Part shown: piece after piece, positions 34,301-43,400 of the stretch
Layout: each line of letters begins with the position of its first letter
Numbering within the stretch: the stretch's first letter is position 1
From: Nonlabens arenilitoris
GTDB taxonomy: Bacteria > Bacteroidota > Bacteroidia > Flavobacteriales > Flavobacteriaceae
Reading direction: 5' to 3'
NCBI RefSeq assembly: GCF_002954765.1
Contig: NZ_MTPW01000001.1
Location: forward strand, 819,501-883,500
DNA length: 64,000 nt
Notes under the pieces: model-generated
The model's database searches: none
The model's input: only the letters and a program-made list of their open reading frames with translations
What the model was told of the DNA's origin: nothing
Position numbers and translations under genes: made by a program

Positions 34301-36173
34301 AATTAACGGTTTTAAAATTGATAAGTTCAATGTTCACGGTATCAAAGTAGGCGATAGAACCTCTACCTGCCCAGAATGCTCAGAACATCGCCAACCAATA
34401 AATCAAAAGCAGAAATGCATGTCGGTTTTTTGGGATACTGGCTTAGGTTATTGCAATCATTGCGGTAGTAGAGTACAACTTCATACCTACAAACGCAAAG
34501 AAGAATCAGTTCAATACAACATACCTAAACTTAAAGAGAATTATGATCATGTTAGCAATCAAGCAAAAGAATATTTTAAATCCAGAGGAATTTCTGAGAA
34601 AACAATACAGGATCTCAAAATTACTTCTAACAATTCATGGATGCCTAAAGCTAACAAAGAAATAGAAGTAATAGAGTTTAACTATTTTCTGAATGGAATA
34701 TTGACTAACATCAAGTCACGAGGTAAAAACAAGGATTTCAAATTTGAAAAAAGCTGTGAGATTATTTTGTACAATTTCGACGCTATTCTTAACAGCTCTA
34801 CTTGTGTTCTAGTAGAAGGTGAGTTTGATGCCTTAGCTTACCATGAAAGCGGTGTTAAAAACGTTTCAAGCGTTCCTAATGGATTTACATTACCGCGTGC
34901 TGATGGCAGCTCCACGATACAAACTGGATATCTAGATCATTACTATCAGGTCTTTGAAAACAAAGAGAAAGTTTATTTAGCTTTTGACAATGATATTGCT
35001 GGAAACGAAGGACAAAAAGAATTTATACGACGTATAGGCGCTGAAAAGTGTTTCACAATTGACTTTAAAGACTGTAAAGATGCAAATGAATATTTACTTA
35101 AATATGGAAAAGAAGAGCTTGCGAAAACGATAACAGCGGCTGAACCTGTTCCGTTAGAAGATATCATCCAGATCAATGACATAAAAGATGATCTAATAGA
35201 TTTCTGGAAAAACGGCGCTCCTAAAGGTAAAACAATAGGGTTAGCAGATTTTGATGACGTCGCTAGTTTTGAAACTAAACAATACACATTATTCCTATCA
35301 GCTCCAGGAAGTGGTAAAAGTGAGTTTTTAGATTATGTAATTGCAAAACTAGCTCTCAGGTACGGTGATAAGTTTGGAATATGCTCAACAGAAAACAAGC
35401 CTTTAAAATATCACTACGATAAAATTTTTAAAAAGATTTTTGGATCGCGACCTAGTGAAGACCAAATAGAAAGTGAACAAGTTCATCAAGCGTTTAATTT
35501 TATTCAAGATCATTTTATTCATGTCGAGAAACAAAAAAGATATTACTTAGAAGATATACTTGCAAAGTTTGCAGAACTAGTCAAGCGAAAGGGTTGTCGT
35601 TATTTTGTATTAGACCCATTTAACAAGATTAAATTAAAATCGGTGCCACGATCGAATGTAAATGAATACACTGAAGAGTACCATGCGCTCTTGGATGAGT
35701 TTTGTAATAAGTATGATGCGCACATTTTTTTGGTCTTACACCCAAATAAGTTGACACGTAAAAAACTGTCGGCGGATGTATTAAGTGAAAAAACTTTCAT
35801 AATGCCTACAGCATATGATGCTAAAGGTGGTGGGGAACACTTTGACATGAGTTACAATATCATAGGAATGGTAAGAGATTTTGAAAGAGATATTGTTCAT
35901 GTAAGAACGTTGAAATGGAAATTCCAACATCTTGGAAAAGCTGGTGAAGATGTCTACTTAAAATGGAATATGAATAATGGGCGTTATGAGCTTATCAATG
36001 GTTATTTTGACGAGAACAGCACCGAAATACCTTCAGCAACTTGGGATAACCAGAATTGGCTTGAAACAAATCCTTTGGCTATTGAAAATAACATCATGCC
36101 CCAATCTTATACCGATCAGCAAAATGATATAAATCTAGATACCATTCTTGAAGATCCAGACTGTCCCTTTTAA
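34290..36173 (+). CDS. Primase-helicase (T7 gp4-like fusion)
   Basis: 627 residues. A zinc ribbon uses Cys 27, 30, 55 and 58 (STCPECS and YCNHCGS), as in CHC2 primases. The Toprim domain has VLVEGEFDALAYHESG near 173 and LAFDNDIAGNEGQKEFI near 230 (the Glu and Asp metal site). A RecA-type helicase domain has Walker A SAPGSGKSEF near 337, LDPFNKIKL (Walker B region) and FLVLHPNKL. Same architecture as phage T7 gp4 and mitochondrial Twinkle. It should prime and unwind the element's own DNA during autonomous replication. Complete. Confidence 0.87.
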   Translation: MQTEINGFKIDKFNVHGIKVGDRTSTCPECSEHRQPINQKQKCMSVFWDTGLGYCNHCGSRVQLHTYKRKEESVQYNIPKLKENYDHVSNQAKEYFKSRGISEKTIQDLKITSNNSWMPKANKEIEVIEFNYFLNGILTNIKSRGKNKDFKFEKSCEIILYNFDAILNSSTCVLVEGEFDALAYHESGVKNVSSVPNGFTLPRADGSSTIQTGYLDHYYQVFENKEKVYLAFDNDIAGNEGQKEFIRRIGAEKCFTIDFKDCKDANEYLLKYGKEELAKTITAAEPVPLEDIIQINDIKDDLIDFWKNGAPKGKTIGLADFDDVASFETKQYTLFLSAPGSGKSEFLDYVIAKLALRYGDKFGICSTENKPLKYHYDKIFKKIFGSRPSEDQIESEQVHQAFNFIQDHFIHVEKQKRYYLEDILAKFAELVKRKGCRYFVLDPFNKIKLKSVPRSNVNEYTEEYHALLDEFCNKYDAHIFLVLHPNKLTRKKLSADVLSEKTFIMPTAYDAKGGGEHFDMSYNIIGMVRDFERDIVHVRTLKWKFQHLGKAGEDVYLKWNMNNGRYELINGYFDENSTEIPSATWDNQNWLETNPLAIENNIMPQSYTDQQNDINLDTILEDPDCPF

Positions 36174-36175
36174 CC

Positions 36176-36373
36176 ATGGATATAAATAAAGCAATCAAAA
36201 TTTGCCTGTTGAACGGAATTAAAGTTTTCCCAGAAGTGGTACATAAAAAATTTGTTGTGGCAATTAAGGAAAAAGGCAAGCCAGTTAAATTGAGTTTAAA
36301 GAATCATACTTCAAATACAATTAACGATGCCATCATCGCTACATATACTTTTTTGGCTAAAAAGTTAAGCTAA
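36176..36373 (+). CDS. Small protein after the primase-helicase
   Basis: 65 residues (MDINKAIKICLLNGIKVFPE, then KEKGKPVKLSLKNHTSNTIN), basic and beta-rich by appearance. It starts 2 bases after the primase-helicase stop, so it belongs to that operon. It is the last rightward gene before the convergent defence operon. Family not recognised. Confidence 0.6.
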   Translation: MDINKAIKICLLNGIKVFPEVVHKKFVVAIKEKGKPVKLSLKNHTSNTINDAIIATYTFLAKKLS

Positions 36374-36422
36374 AACCTTTGGTTTAACTATCAGTTAACT
36401 AAAGCAAACTTTGTTGCAATTA

Positions 36423-36438
36423 CGCTTTCGCGAAAGCG
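36423..36438. repeat. GCTTTCGCGAAAGC palindrome, copy 8
   Basis: Perfect copy flanked by TA, giving an 18-base symmetric core, between the convergent ends of the replication operon and the defence operon. Probably a shared transcription end. Confidence 0.9.
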
Positions 36439-36444
36439 TAATTG

Positions 36445-37125
36445 CTATAAATCCATTCCAGAACCATTAATCTTTAACCAATTAATCTGCTCGTCGTAAT
36501 TGGGGAGAATTTTATCTACTTCATTCCAAAATGCTTGGGTATGATTATTATGAATTAGGTGAGCTAACTCATGAACTACCATATAGTGTAATACGTCAAT
36601 AGGAGCCATGGCGCATTTCCAATGAAAATTCACATTACCACTCGGCGTGCATGAAGCCCAGCGATTTTGTAATTCCATTACTTTGATTTGTTGTGGTGCA
36701 ACACCTAGTTGATCTTTGTACCTTTCGATAATAGGGTGAATTTTACTGTTCAGTTTTTCTTTATAAAATTGAATGAATAATTCTTTTGCTTTAGGTTGAT
36801 CTTTTTCACCTAAATAAAAAGTGTTTCTGAAAAACCTTACGATTCCTGAACTTTCCTTGACTATTTTCAATCGATAGTTTCTTCCTAAATATAAAAACGA
36901 CTGACCATTAACATACTCACGTTCCACGGCATTTTCATTTAACTGTGTCCACTCAGCTAGATTCTTGAATATTTGATATTCCTTAGCCTCTAAAATATCC
37001 TTAATTTCATCATCATTAAGTTTAGCTGGTACGCGTGCTGATACAGAACCATCTCGTTCTATAAATATGCTGACGGTCTTACGTTCGCTTTTTTGAATGG
37101 CGATATCTATTCCAGATACATTCAT
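36445..37125 (-). CDS. YgjP-type (DUF45) metallopeptidase
   Basis: 226 residues. The Zn motif HELAHLIHNNHTQAFW holds HExxH with a further His, as in the M48-like YgjP/SprT group; YPI-type strands (FIERDGSVSARVP) form the N-terminus and QNRWASCTPSGNVNFHW the core. Established pattern: genes of this type often lie beside type I hsdR. Here it starts 2 bases after the hsdR stop, last in the operon. A role in processing or turnover of restriction subunits is plausible but not shown. Confidence 0.88.
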   Translation of the reverse strand: MNVSGIDIAIQKSERKTVSIFIERDGSVSARVPAKLNDDEIKDILEAKEYQIFKNLAEWTQLNENAVEREYVNGQSFLYLGRNYRLKIVKESSGIVRFFRNTFYLGEKDQPKAKELFIQFYKEKLNSKIHPIIERYKDQLGVAPQQIKVMELQNRWASCTPSGNVNFHWKCAMAPIDVLHYMVVHELAHLIHNNHTQAFWNEVDKILPNYDEQINWLKINGSGMDL

Positions 37126-37127
37126 TT

Positions 37128-40100
37128 TTATTTCGTTAAATCTTGATGCCTGCGTTTTGCCAAGTTCATTATTTCCACACTTAACTTAGAGTGTAGTTGC
37201 ATTACCCTTTCTATTCCAGAGAAATCTAACATATCATCTATCTCTCCTTGTAATTTACGTATTTCTGCTGCTCTACCTTTCCAAAAATTAGGTTTGCTTA
37301 TATTTTTTTGTAACAGTTTTACCAGCTCTATCGTCAGTTTCTTTAATGCTTCTTTATCAGCATCACTAAGTTCTTCATCATTAAAAGCACTAAACACTAT
37401 GAAATCGTAAAACGGTAACTCCTGCTCGTTAAGACCTTCCTCTTGGTTGTCTCCTTTCCTACCTTTTTCTAAATCACTTCTTACTTTTTCAAATTCTTCA
37501 ACGATTGCATCCCAATTTCCTTGGTAGCGTTCTAAGATTTCTTCCATACGCTGTAAAAAACGCTTATACAATGCTGGATCTTTATTGATATTTACTTTTA
37601 TGTGACGTCTAATAGCATGCTCCATTTCTGAGGCCTTAGATTTTGAGTTTTTACCTAGCTTATTTACTTCTTTTACAAAGTCCTTAGAAAGCAAGCTGAC
37701 AGGATCTACACGACTATCAATACCTAATGTCTCAAGGTGCTGATCTATCATTTTACGAATCTTAGGCTTTGCCCATTTTAAATCCATGCTTGGATCTTTA
37801 TAGCGGTTTTTAATACGAACCAATAAATAACCAAGTCGTTTAGCAGGTACATAATACTTTCTTCCAGCCTCAGAATTAAACAGTAAATCTAAACTATCAA
37901 AAAAGGCTTTTATATAAGTATCAAATTGTGCTCGAAACGGAACAGATGCCGCCAACTCAATACAGTCTTCCGCTAATTGAAACTCGGCATCTTTATCAGT
38001 AAAACGCTGCTGTACAAATTTCTCAAAGTCATTGATCCCTTTATCTGTAAATAATTGGATCATGCGATTGTATCTCGCCTCAAGAACTGGTATTTCTTTA
38101 TTAATATCTCTAAAATATTCCAGGAGCTCTTGAATATCTTCTTCATCTTCAGCACCCCAAATGTTTAAAGCATCTTTTAAATGATTAGAGACACCAAAAT
38201 AATCAACCAGAATACCATGTGTTTTATTCTTTTTTGTTCGATTTACTCTTGCTATTGCTTGTAAAAGATCATGTTCTCTGATGCTTTTATCTAAATACAT
38301 TACTTGTGCAATAGGTGCATCAAAACCAGTTAAAAGTTTATCGCAAACGCATAAGAAAGCTACTCCAGTTTCTGGCTTTAGGTAATTACCTTCCTCATCT
38401 TTGCTGTAATCAAAATCTTTTTTAAAATTATCAACTGCTTTTATCTCTTTAGCATTCTTTCTGGCTTGACTTATAAAGCCTTGTTCATTATTGTCCTGCT
38501 TGGTAACTATGGTACCGATCTTTATAAATTCAATTTTTTCAATTAAATCTTGATCTGGATTAACTTTTTCCTTCTCTATGCTGGCACGTTCTATTAAGGC
38601 TTCCTGGATCAAATATTGATAACGTGCTGCAGCTACTATTGAACTACCGACCACCATAGCTTTAAAACCATTAGGTAAAATATCATCCACATAATGATTC
38701 ACAAGGTTTTTAGCAATCTTACGAAGTCTATCCATATTCTCCAGATAGGCTTTCATGGTTCCGTAACGCTTCTGGATTTCTTCTTTTTGTTCTTTACTCT
38801 GCCTTTTAAATACGTCTTCAAAATCGGCATCGAAGGCTTCTTTTGATTTTATTCTATCATTTGAAGTTTTACCAATATAAATGATATCAAGAGTTGCACG
38901 ATCATCTACTGCCTCTCGTATTTTATAAGTATCTATAAACTCTCCTGTGCCACCAAACCGCTCATGAGTTTTTTGTTTGTGTCGATCAGTTAATAATGGA
39001 GTTCCTGTAAAGGCGATTTTAGTAGCATTAGGGAATGCCGTAAATAGGTTATCTCCCATATCGCCACCTTGAGTTCTATGAGCTTCATCAATCAAGATTA
39101 CGATTCTATCAGAAGTATTTACAACATCAAATGGTTTGAATTCCGGAACTTTTCCTTCTTCAACGTAGGCCTTCATTAAAGACTTAGAATGTTTCAACTC
39201 TTCTTGAACAAACTTGTGTACCATGACCATATTCAAGTTAGATGCGATACCGCTCAACTTAGGAACTAATTCTTTACGAGAACCTACAATATTTGCTTCT
39301 TTAAATTCATTTGTCAATCGTGCCGTAGCAGAAAGTTGTTTCTCAAGATCCTTACGATCTACCATCATAATAACTTTGTAGTCTTTAAGATCATCTTGAG
39401 AACGCAGCTTGCGTACAAAGAACACCATCGTTAAGGATTTACCAGAACCTTGTGTATGCCATACCACACCAGACCTAGTACTAGGAGTACTTTCTGTACG
39501 CATCCTGCGCAATATTTTACCTACTGCTCTATACTGCTGGTAACGACACACTACTTTAATGACTACACCTTCTTTGATTTCCATAAACAAAGTGAAGTGT
39601 TGTAGTATATCTAAGAATATTTCTTTATTTAAAACACCTTTTATAAGAACTTCTTGACGGACACTAGGATCATTATGCAACCCATTATTGCGATATCTGG
39701 ACTCTTCCTCCGCAGCATAGTTTTGAAGATCAATATTTCTGTACTCTTCTGGGAATATATCTTTCCAATTTAAATAATACTCGAAATCACCTGATATAGA
39801 ACCTATGCGCGCTTCTTCGCCATGTGTTGCAATACTGAATAGGTTGTAATGGAATAAACGTTCCTCACCTTCTTTGATCCCAAAATCGTCTTCTCTTGTA
39901 TTTGCATAGCGCATGATTTGATCTACAGCGCTAGATATAGGGTCTGCTATTTCTACTTCTTTACACTCAACTACGCAAAAAGGCAATCCATTTACAAACA
40001 ATACTATGTCTGGAATAAGACCTTCACGAGGACCACCTGGTGTAACCACTCTAAACTGGTTGATGGCAACAAACTCATTATTATCCCAATTTTTAAAATC

Positions 40101-40472
40101 TATGAGCTTTACTAATGGATTTTCTTCACCAGTCACTTCATTTTTTGCTACCGTTGTTTTAGTGACTCCAATTAATTTTTCAAAGACCTGTTTATTTGCT
40201 TCTAGTAATGAGAGGTTAGCCTTTTCAGTTGCTATAGTCTCAAGATAAAGGTCTTCTAATTGTTTATCTGTGAGCCATGCGACACCATCAATAATATTTA
40301 TTTTCCTAACTGCTTTTATGAACTCTTGCTTGAGCGTTACTTCTTTGAAACTGGTGCGCAAGCTAATGGCAGGATCTTGTGGAATACCAAAACTACCTTG
40401 GTCAATTACATGCCAGTTAAGATCTCTTAACTTATCTAAAAAAGGTTTCTCAACGTTATTATATTCTCCCAT
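37128..40472 (-). CDS. hsdR: Type I restriction enzyme, R subunit
   Basis: 1114-residue ATP-dependent translocase and endonuclease. The nuclease site is PDIVLFVNGLPFCVVECKEV (Asp 155, Glu 169, Lys 171 of the PD-ExK fold). The motor has Walker A VWHTQGSGKSLTMVFFVRKL near 340, DEAH box LIDEAHRTQGGD near 465, FTGTPLL and the motif VI-like QAIARVNRT near 760. The C-terminal 300 residues are helical and would bind the MTase. Complete. The order hsdM-hsdS-X-hsdR-YgjP with 2-bp gaps on both sides of hsdR shows a single transcript. Confidence 0.97.
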   Translation of the reverse strand: MGEYNNVEKPFLDKLRDLNWHVIDQGSFGIPQDPAISLRTSFKEVTLKQEFIKAVRKINIIDGVAWLTDKQLEDLYLETIATEKANLSLLEANKQVFEKLIGVTKTTVAKNEVTGEENPLVKLIDFKNWDNNEFVAINQFRVVTPGGPREGLIPDIVLFVNGLPFCVVECKEVEIADPISSAVDQIMRYANTREDDFGIKEGEERLFHYNLFSIATHGEEARIGSISGDFEYYLNWKDIFPEEYRNIDLQNYAAEEESRYRNNGLHNDPSVRQEVLIKGVLNKEIFLDILQHFTLFMEIKEGVVIKVVCRYQQYRAVGKILRRMRTESTPSTRSGVVWHTQGSGKSLTMVFFVRKLRSQDDLKDYKVIMMVDRKDLEKQLSATARLTNEFKEANIVGSRKELVPKLSGIASNLNMVMVHKFVQEELKHSKSLMKAYVEEGKVPEFKPFDVVNTSDRIVILIDEAHRTQGGDMGDNLFTAFPNATKIAFTGTPLLTDRHKQKTHERFGGTGEFIDTYKIREAVDDRATLDIIYIGKTSNDRIKSKEAFDADFEDVFKRQSKEQKEEIQKRYGTMKAYLENMDRLRKIAKNLVNHYVDDILPNGFKAMVVGSSIVAAARYQYLIQEALIERASIEKEKVNPDQDLIEKIEFIKIGTIVTKQDNNEQGFISQARKNAKEIKAVDNFKKDFDYSKDEEGNYLKPETGVAFLCVCDKLLTGFDAPIAQVMYLDKSIREHDLLQAIARVNRTKKNKTHGILVDYFGVSNHLKDALNIWGAEDEEDIQELLEYFRDINKEIPVLEARYNRMIQLFTDKGINDFEKFVQQRFTDKDAEFQLAEDCIELAASVPFRAQFDTYIKAFFDSLDLLFNSEAGRKYYVPAKRLGYLLVRIKNRYKDPSMDLKWAKPKIRKMIDQHLETLGIDSRVDPVSLLSKDFVKEVNKLGKNSKSKASEMEHAIRRHIKVNINKDPALYKRFLQRMEEILERYQGNWDAIVEEFEKVRSDLEKGRKGDNQEEGLNEQELPFYDFIVFSAFNDEELSDADKEALKKLTIELVKLLQKNISKPNFWKGRAAEIRKLQGEIDDMLDFSGIERVMQLHSKLSVEIMNLAKRRHQDLTK

Positions 40473-40474
40473 AA

Positions 40475-43400
40475 TTATTTTGTGTTCAGTTTAAAATGAA
40501 TTTTACAATCATTAATTTCTGCAGTAAAAAATTCATTTTCCTCAAAAGTTTCTCCAGTTTTGAAAGAAAAAGGATTTGCTACTCTATGAATACCATCATT
40601 ATTCACCAAAGCAAATTCGTAAAGCAAATTATTTTGAATTCCGTATTCTCTTTCCGCTTTCGTGATAATAATAGAATTATCATAAGAAAGAGACTTCACT
40701 TCTACATATCTCCAAACACCTTTCTCATCTTCATATTTTAAATCATATTGGAGGTTATCATTATTATCTGGAGTTGAAGAGTATCTAGAAACCCATTTGA
40801 CTTTATCCTCACCATATTTATTCTTATATGATTTAAATGCACGGATCTCTGCATTTTTCCCACTTATATTTTTACGCTCATTAATACTATTGGAAAAGGT
40901 CATTCGTTTTTTTCCTGTTCCTTTATAGATCGAACTACTCCGCTGAATTGAAATATTTTTTTTACTTAATGTGCTGTCAATTATTTTTAAAGGATTCTCT
41001 TCATTTACTTCTTCCTTCAATTCAACTGCCTCTGTATTTGATGAAATAACTTGATCAGAATAATTTAATTTTAAATAATTCTCAATTTTAATATCATTCC
41101 CTTCAAAGTAGAATAGACTTTTAATTTCATCCTCTAAATCATCTAATTCAAATGAATATGAGGATTGAAAATGTTTATATTGATTTTTAACAGGTGCTGT
41201 TTCTCCAGTATAATCCTTTATCTTAATTGGAAGTTTGCTTTCAATAAAATTTGAAAATTGTTCGGCATAATTCAAACTCAGTTTAAACTTATCCTCCAAT
41301 TCGAAAAACATTTTTAAAGCACTTAATTTGAAAATATCTAAATAATTTAAAAATTTTGATTGCTCCTTTTTATTGACGTTTAAATAATCCCAAATAATAC
41401 TTGTAACTTTCAACTCATTGGACTCTCTATAGTTTCTTAATCTTTCAAAATGATATACCTCAATACCATTGGGGTAGATAACATCTAAGGATGTTTCTAA
41501 AACATCAATTAAATAAGCCAAATAGTTATATGTTTCTTTGTTAGAACATTCTTCAAAATCGAACTTATAATAATCTGGTGTGATCTCGATGCTTAGATCA
41601 TTTTTTATGCTAGCTACCAGTTCTTTTTGCTTGACTATTTTTTCTGGAAAAGTAACTCCTTTAATCTCATATATGTTTTTCCAAAAATTTTCTTCTAACG
41701 CAGGCATTCCAAAATAATTTTTAACCAACCTTATTTTATCTGTATCAAAATCTTGTGTTATAAGGTGTAACGTGTCATTGATGTCATTTCTTATCAAAAA
41801 TCTAAAGTCATTTTTCAACTCAGTAACGTTAAATTGAATACTCATAATTTCTGCAAAAGCATCTGAAAATTTAGATGCTTTAATCAATTCATTGTATTTA
41901 TAATTTTCTGGAATCTTTAAGTAGTATGTACTATCAAAAATTGCGAACTCAAAATCCTCTAAGAAAACATTAGTCTCATTACTATAATTATAACTACATC
42001 TACTAACGATGTCAATAGAACATTTTTTTAAATACGAAACATTCTGACTAATTGCTTCTTTTGTTGATATATCCTTAGGTAAACTTTTACTGTAGAGTCT
42101 ATATAATAGTAATGGGACTTTCAATATCTCAAAATGATTCTGAAAATCGTTATTTAAATCAGAGTACTGAACTGGTTTATTTACCTTCAGCTGTGATGCG
42201 TCCGTAATTTGAATACCTAAAAAGCGTTCTGCCTTTTCTTGGCCAGCCCTCTTAGGAAAATCCAAAATTGGCAAAGTTTGCTCAATTTTAGCAGGTAGCA
42301 CACTATTATTAGAATAAAAAACTTTATTAGGTTCTAGCAGCACAGATTCATCTCCCTTTTTGGCAAAAAGCAATAAATCTTTAGGAATCTGAGCTTTACT
42401 GATTGGTTTTAACGAATTCTGGTAATCTAATGCATCTACTATTTTTTTATAGAGACCTTGAACACCCCTATTTTTTTGAATTGTATACACTTTCGGTATA
42501 TTTAGAAGAACATTATATAGAACAGTCGGCTTCAGGGAATCTATATTTTGCTTTGCACCTAGTTTAACCAGAATATTTGATATTTCAGATTTATGACAAT
42601 TGTACTTATTTAAACGTCCAAAGTCAATTTCTATATCTTTATTTATCAAACGTTGTAAGCTATCATTTCCATCTTCAAAAACGTAAGAAGTGAATTTATT
42701 GGCTTTCAAAAATTGATACCTAATAAATGAAATACTAGTTATCAACGTGTAGTTTGTTTGAAAATACTTCCAAAAATATTTTGTATCCAGTTGTTCAATT
42801 TTTGATCTTATTGTTGAATCTTTCAGGATTAGCAATATCTGACGTGTTGCATCCATTAATAAAATATCCTTGATATTTCCTATGTACGTGATTGACGTGC
42901 CTCTATTAATACGGTCTATTTGAAAATTCGACGGCTTGCTAGGATTAGCTTGTTTAAAAATATAATTGAAATAACCAGATTTACTAGCATACTTATCAAG
43001 AGGCAAAGTAATTAGACGTGCATATTTATTAACTCCTAACCATAAAAAAAACCGTTCTATTTCATCTACATTTTCTCCTTGAAAACCCCAAAAACTTCTT
43101 TTCATTAAATATTGTTCAGGACTATAAATCGTTTCATAAAGCCATTCTACTAGCTCACCATCTGGGTAGGTTGCACCCATAAATAGGGATGAAGATGTTA
43201 CAATTTCAGAATTTTCATTAATCAACTTTATTTCTAAGTTTAACTTATCTAATTGATTACTTAAATGTTTAAAGTTTTGAAATAATGAGGCAACCATTTC
43301 TTTAACCAAAAGAATTTTTTGATCAATATCATGAGTATCTGTTAAAGCCTGATTGATACCATTAACAATTCTAATTATTATGCTATTACTATCATAAGGC

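Noticed and set aside
40006..40494. Plus-strand ORFs opposite hsdR
   Set aside because: Shadows of a well-supported gene, with no domain or spacing signal.
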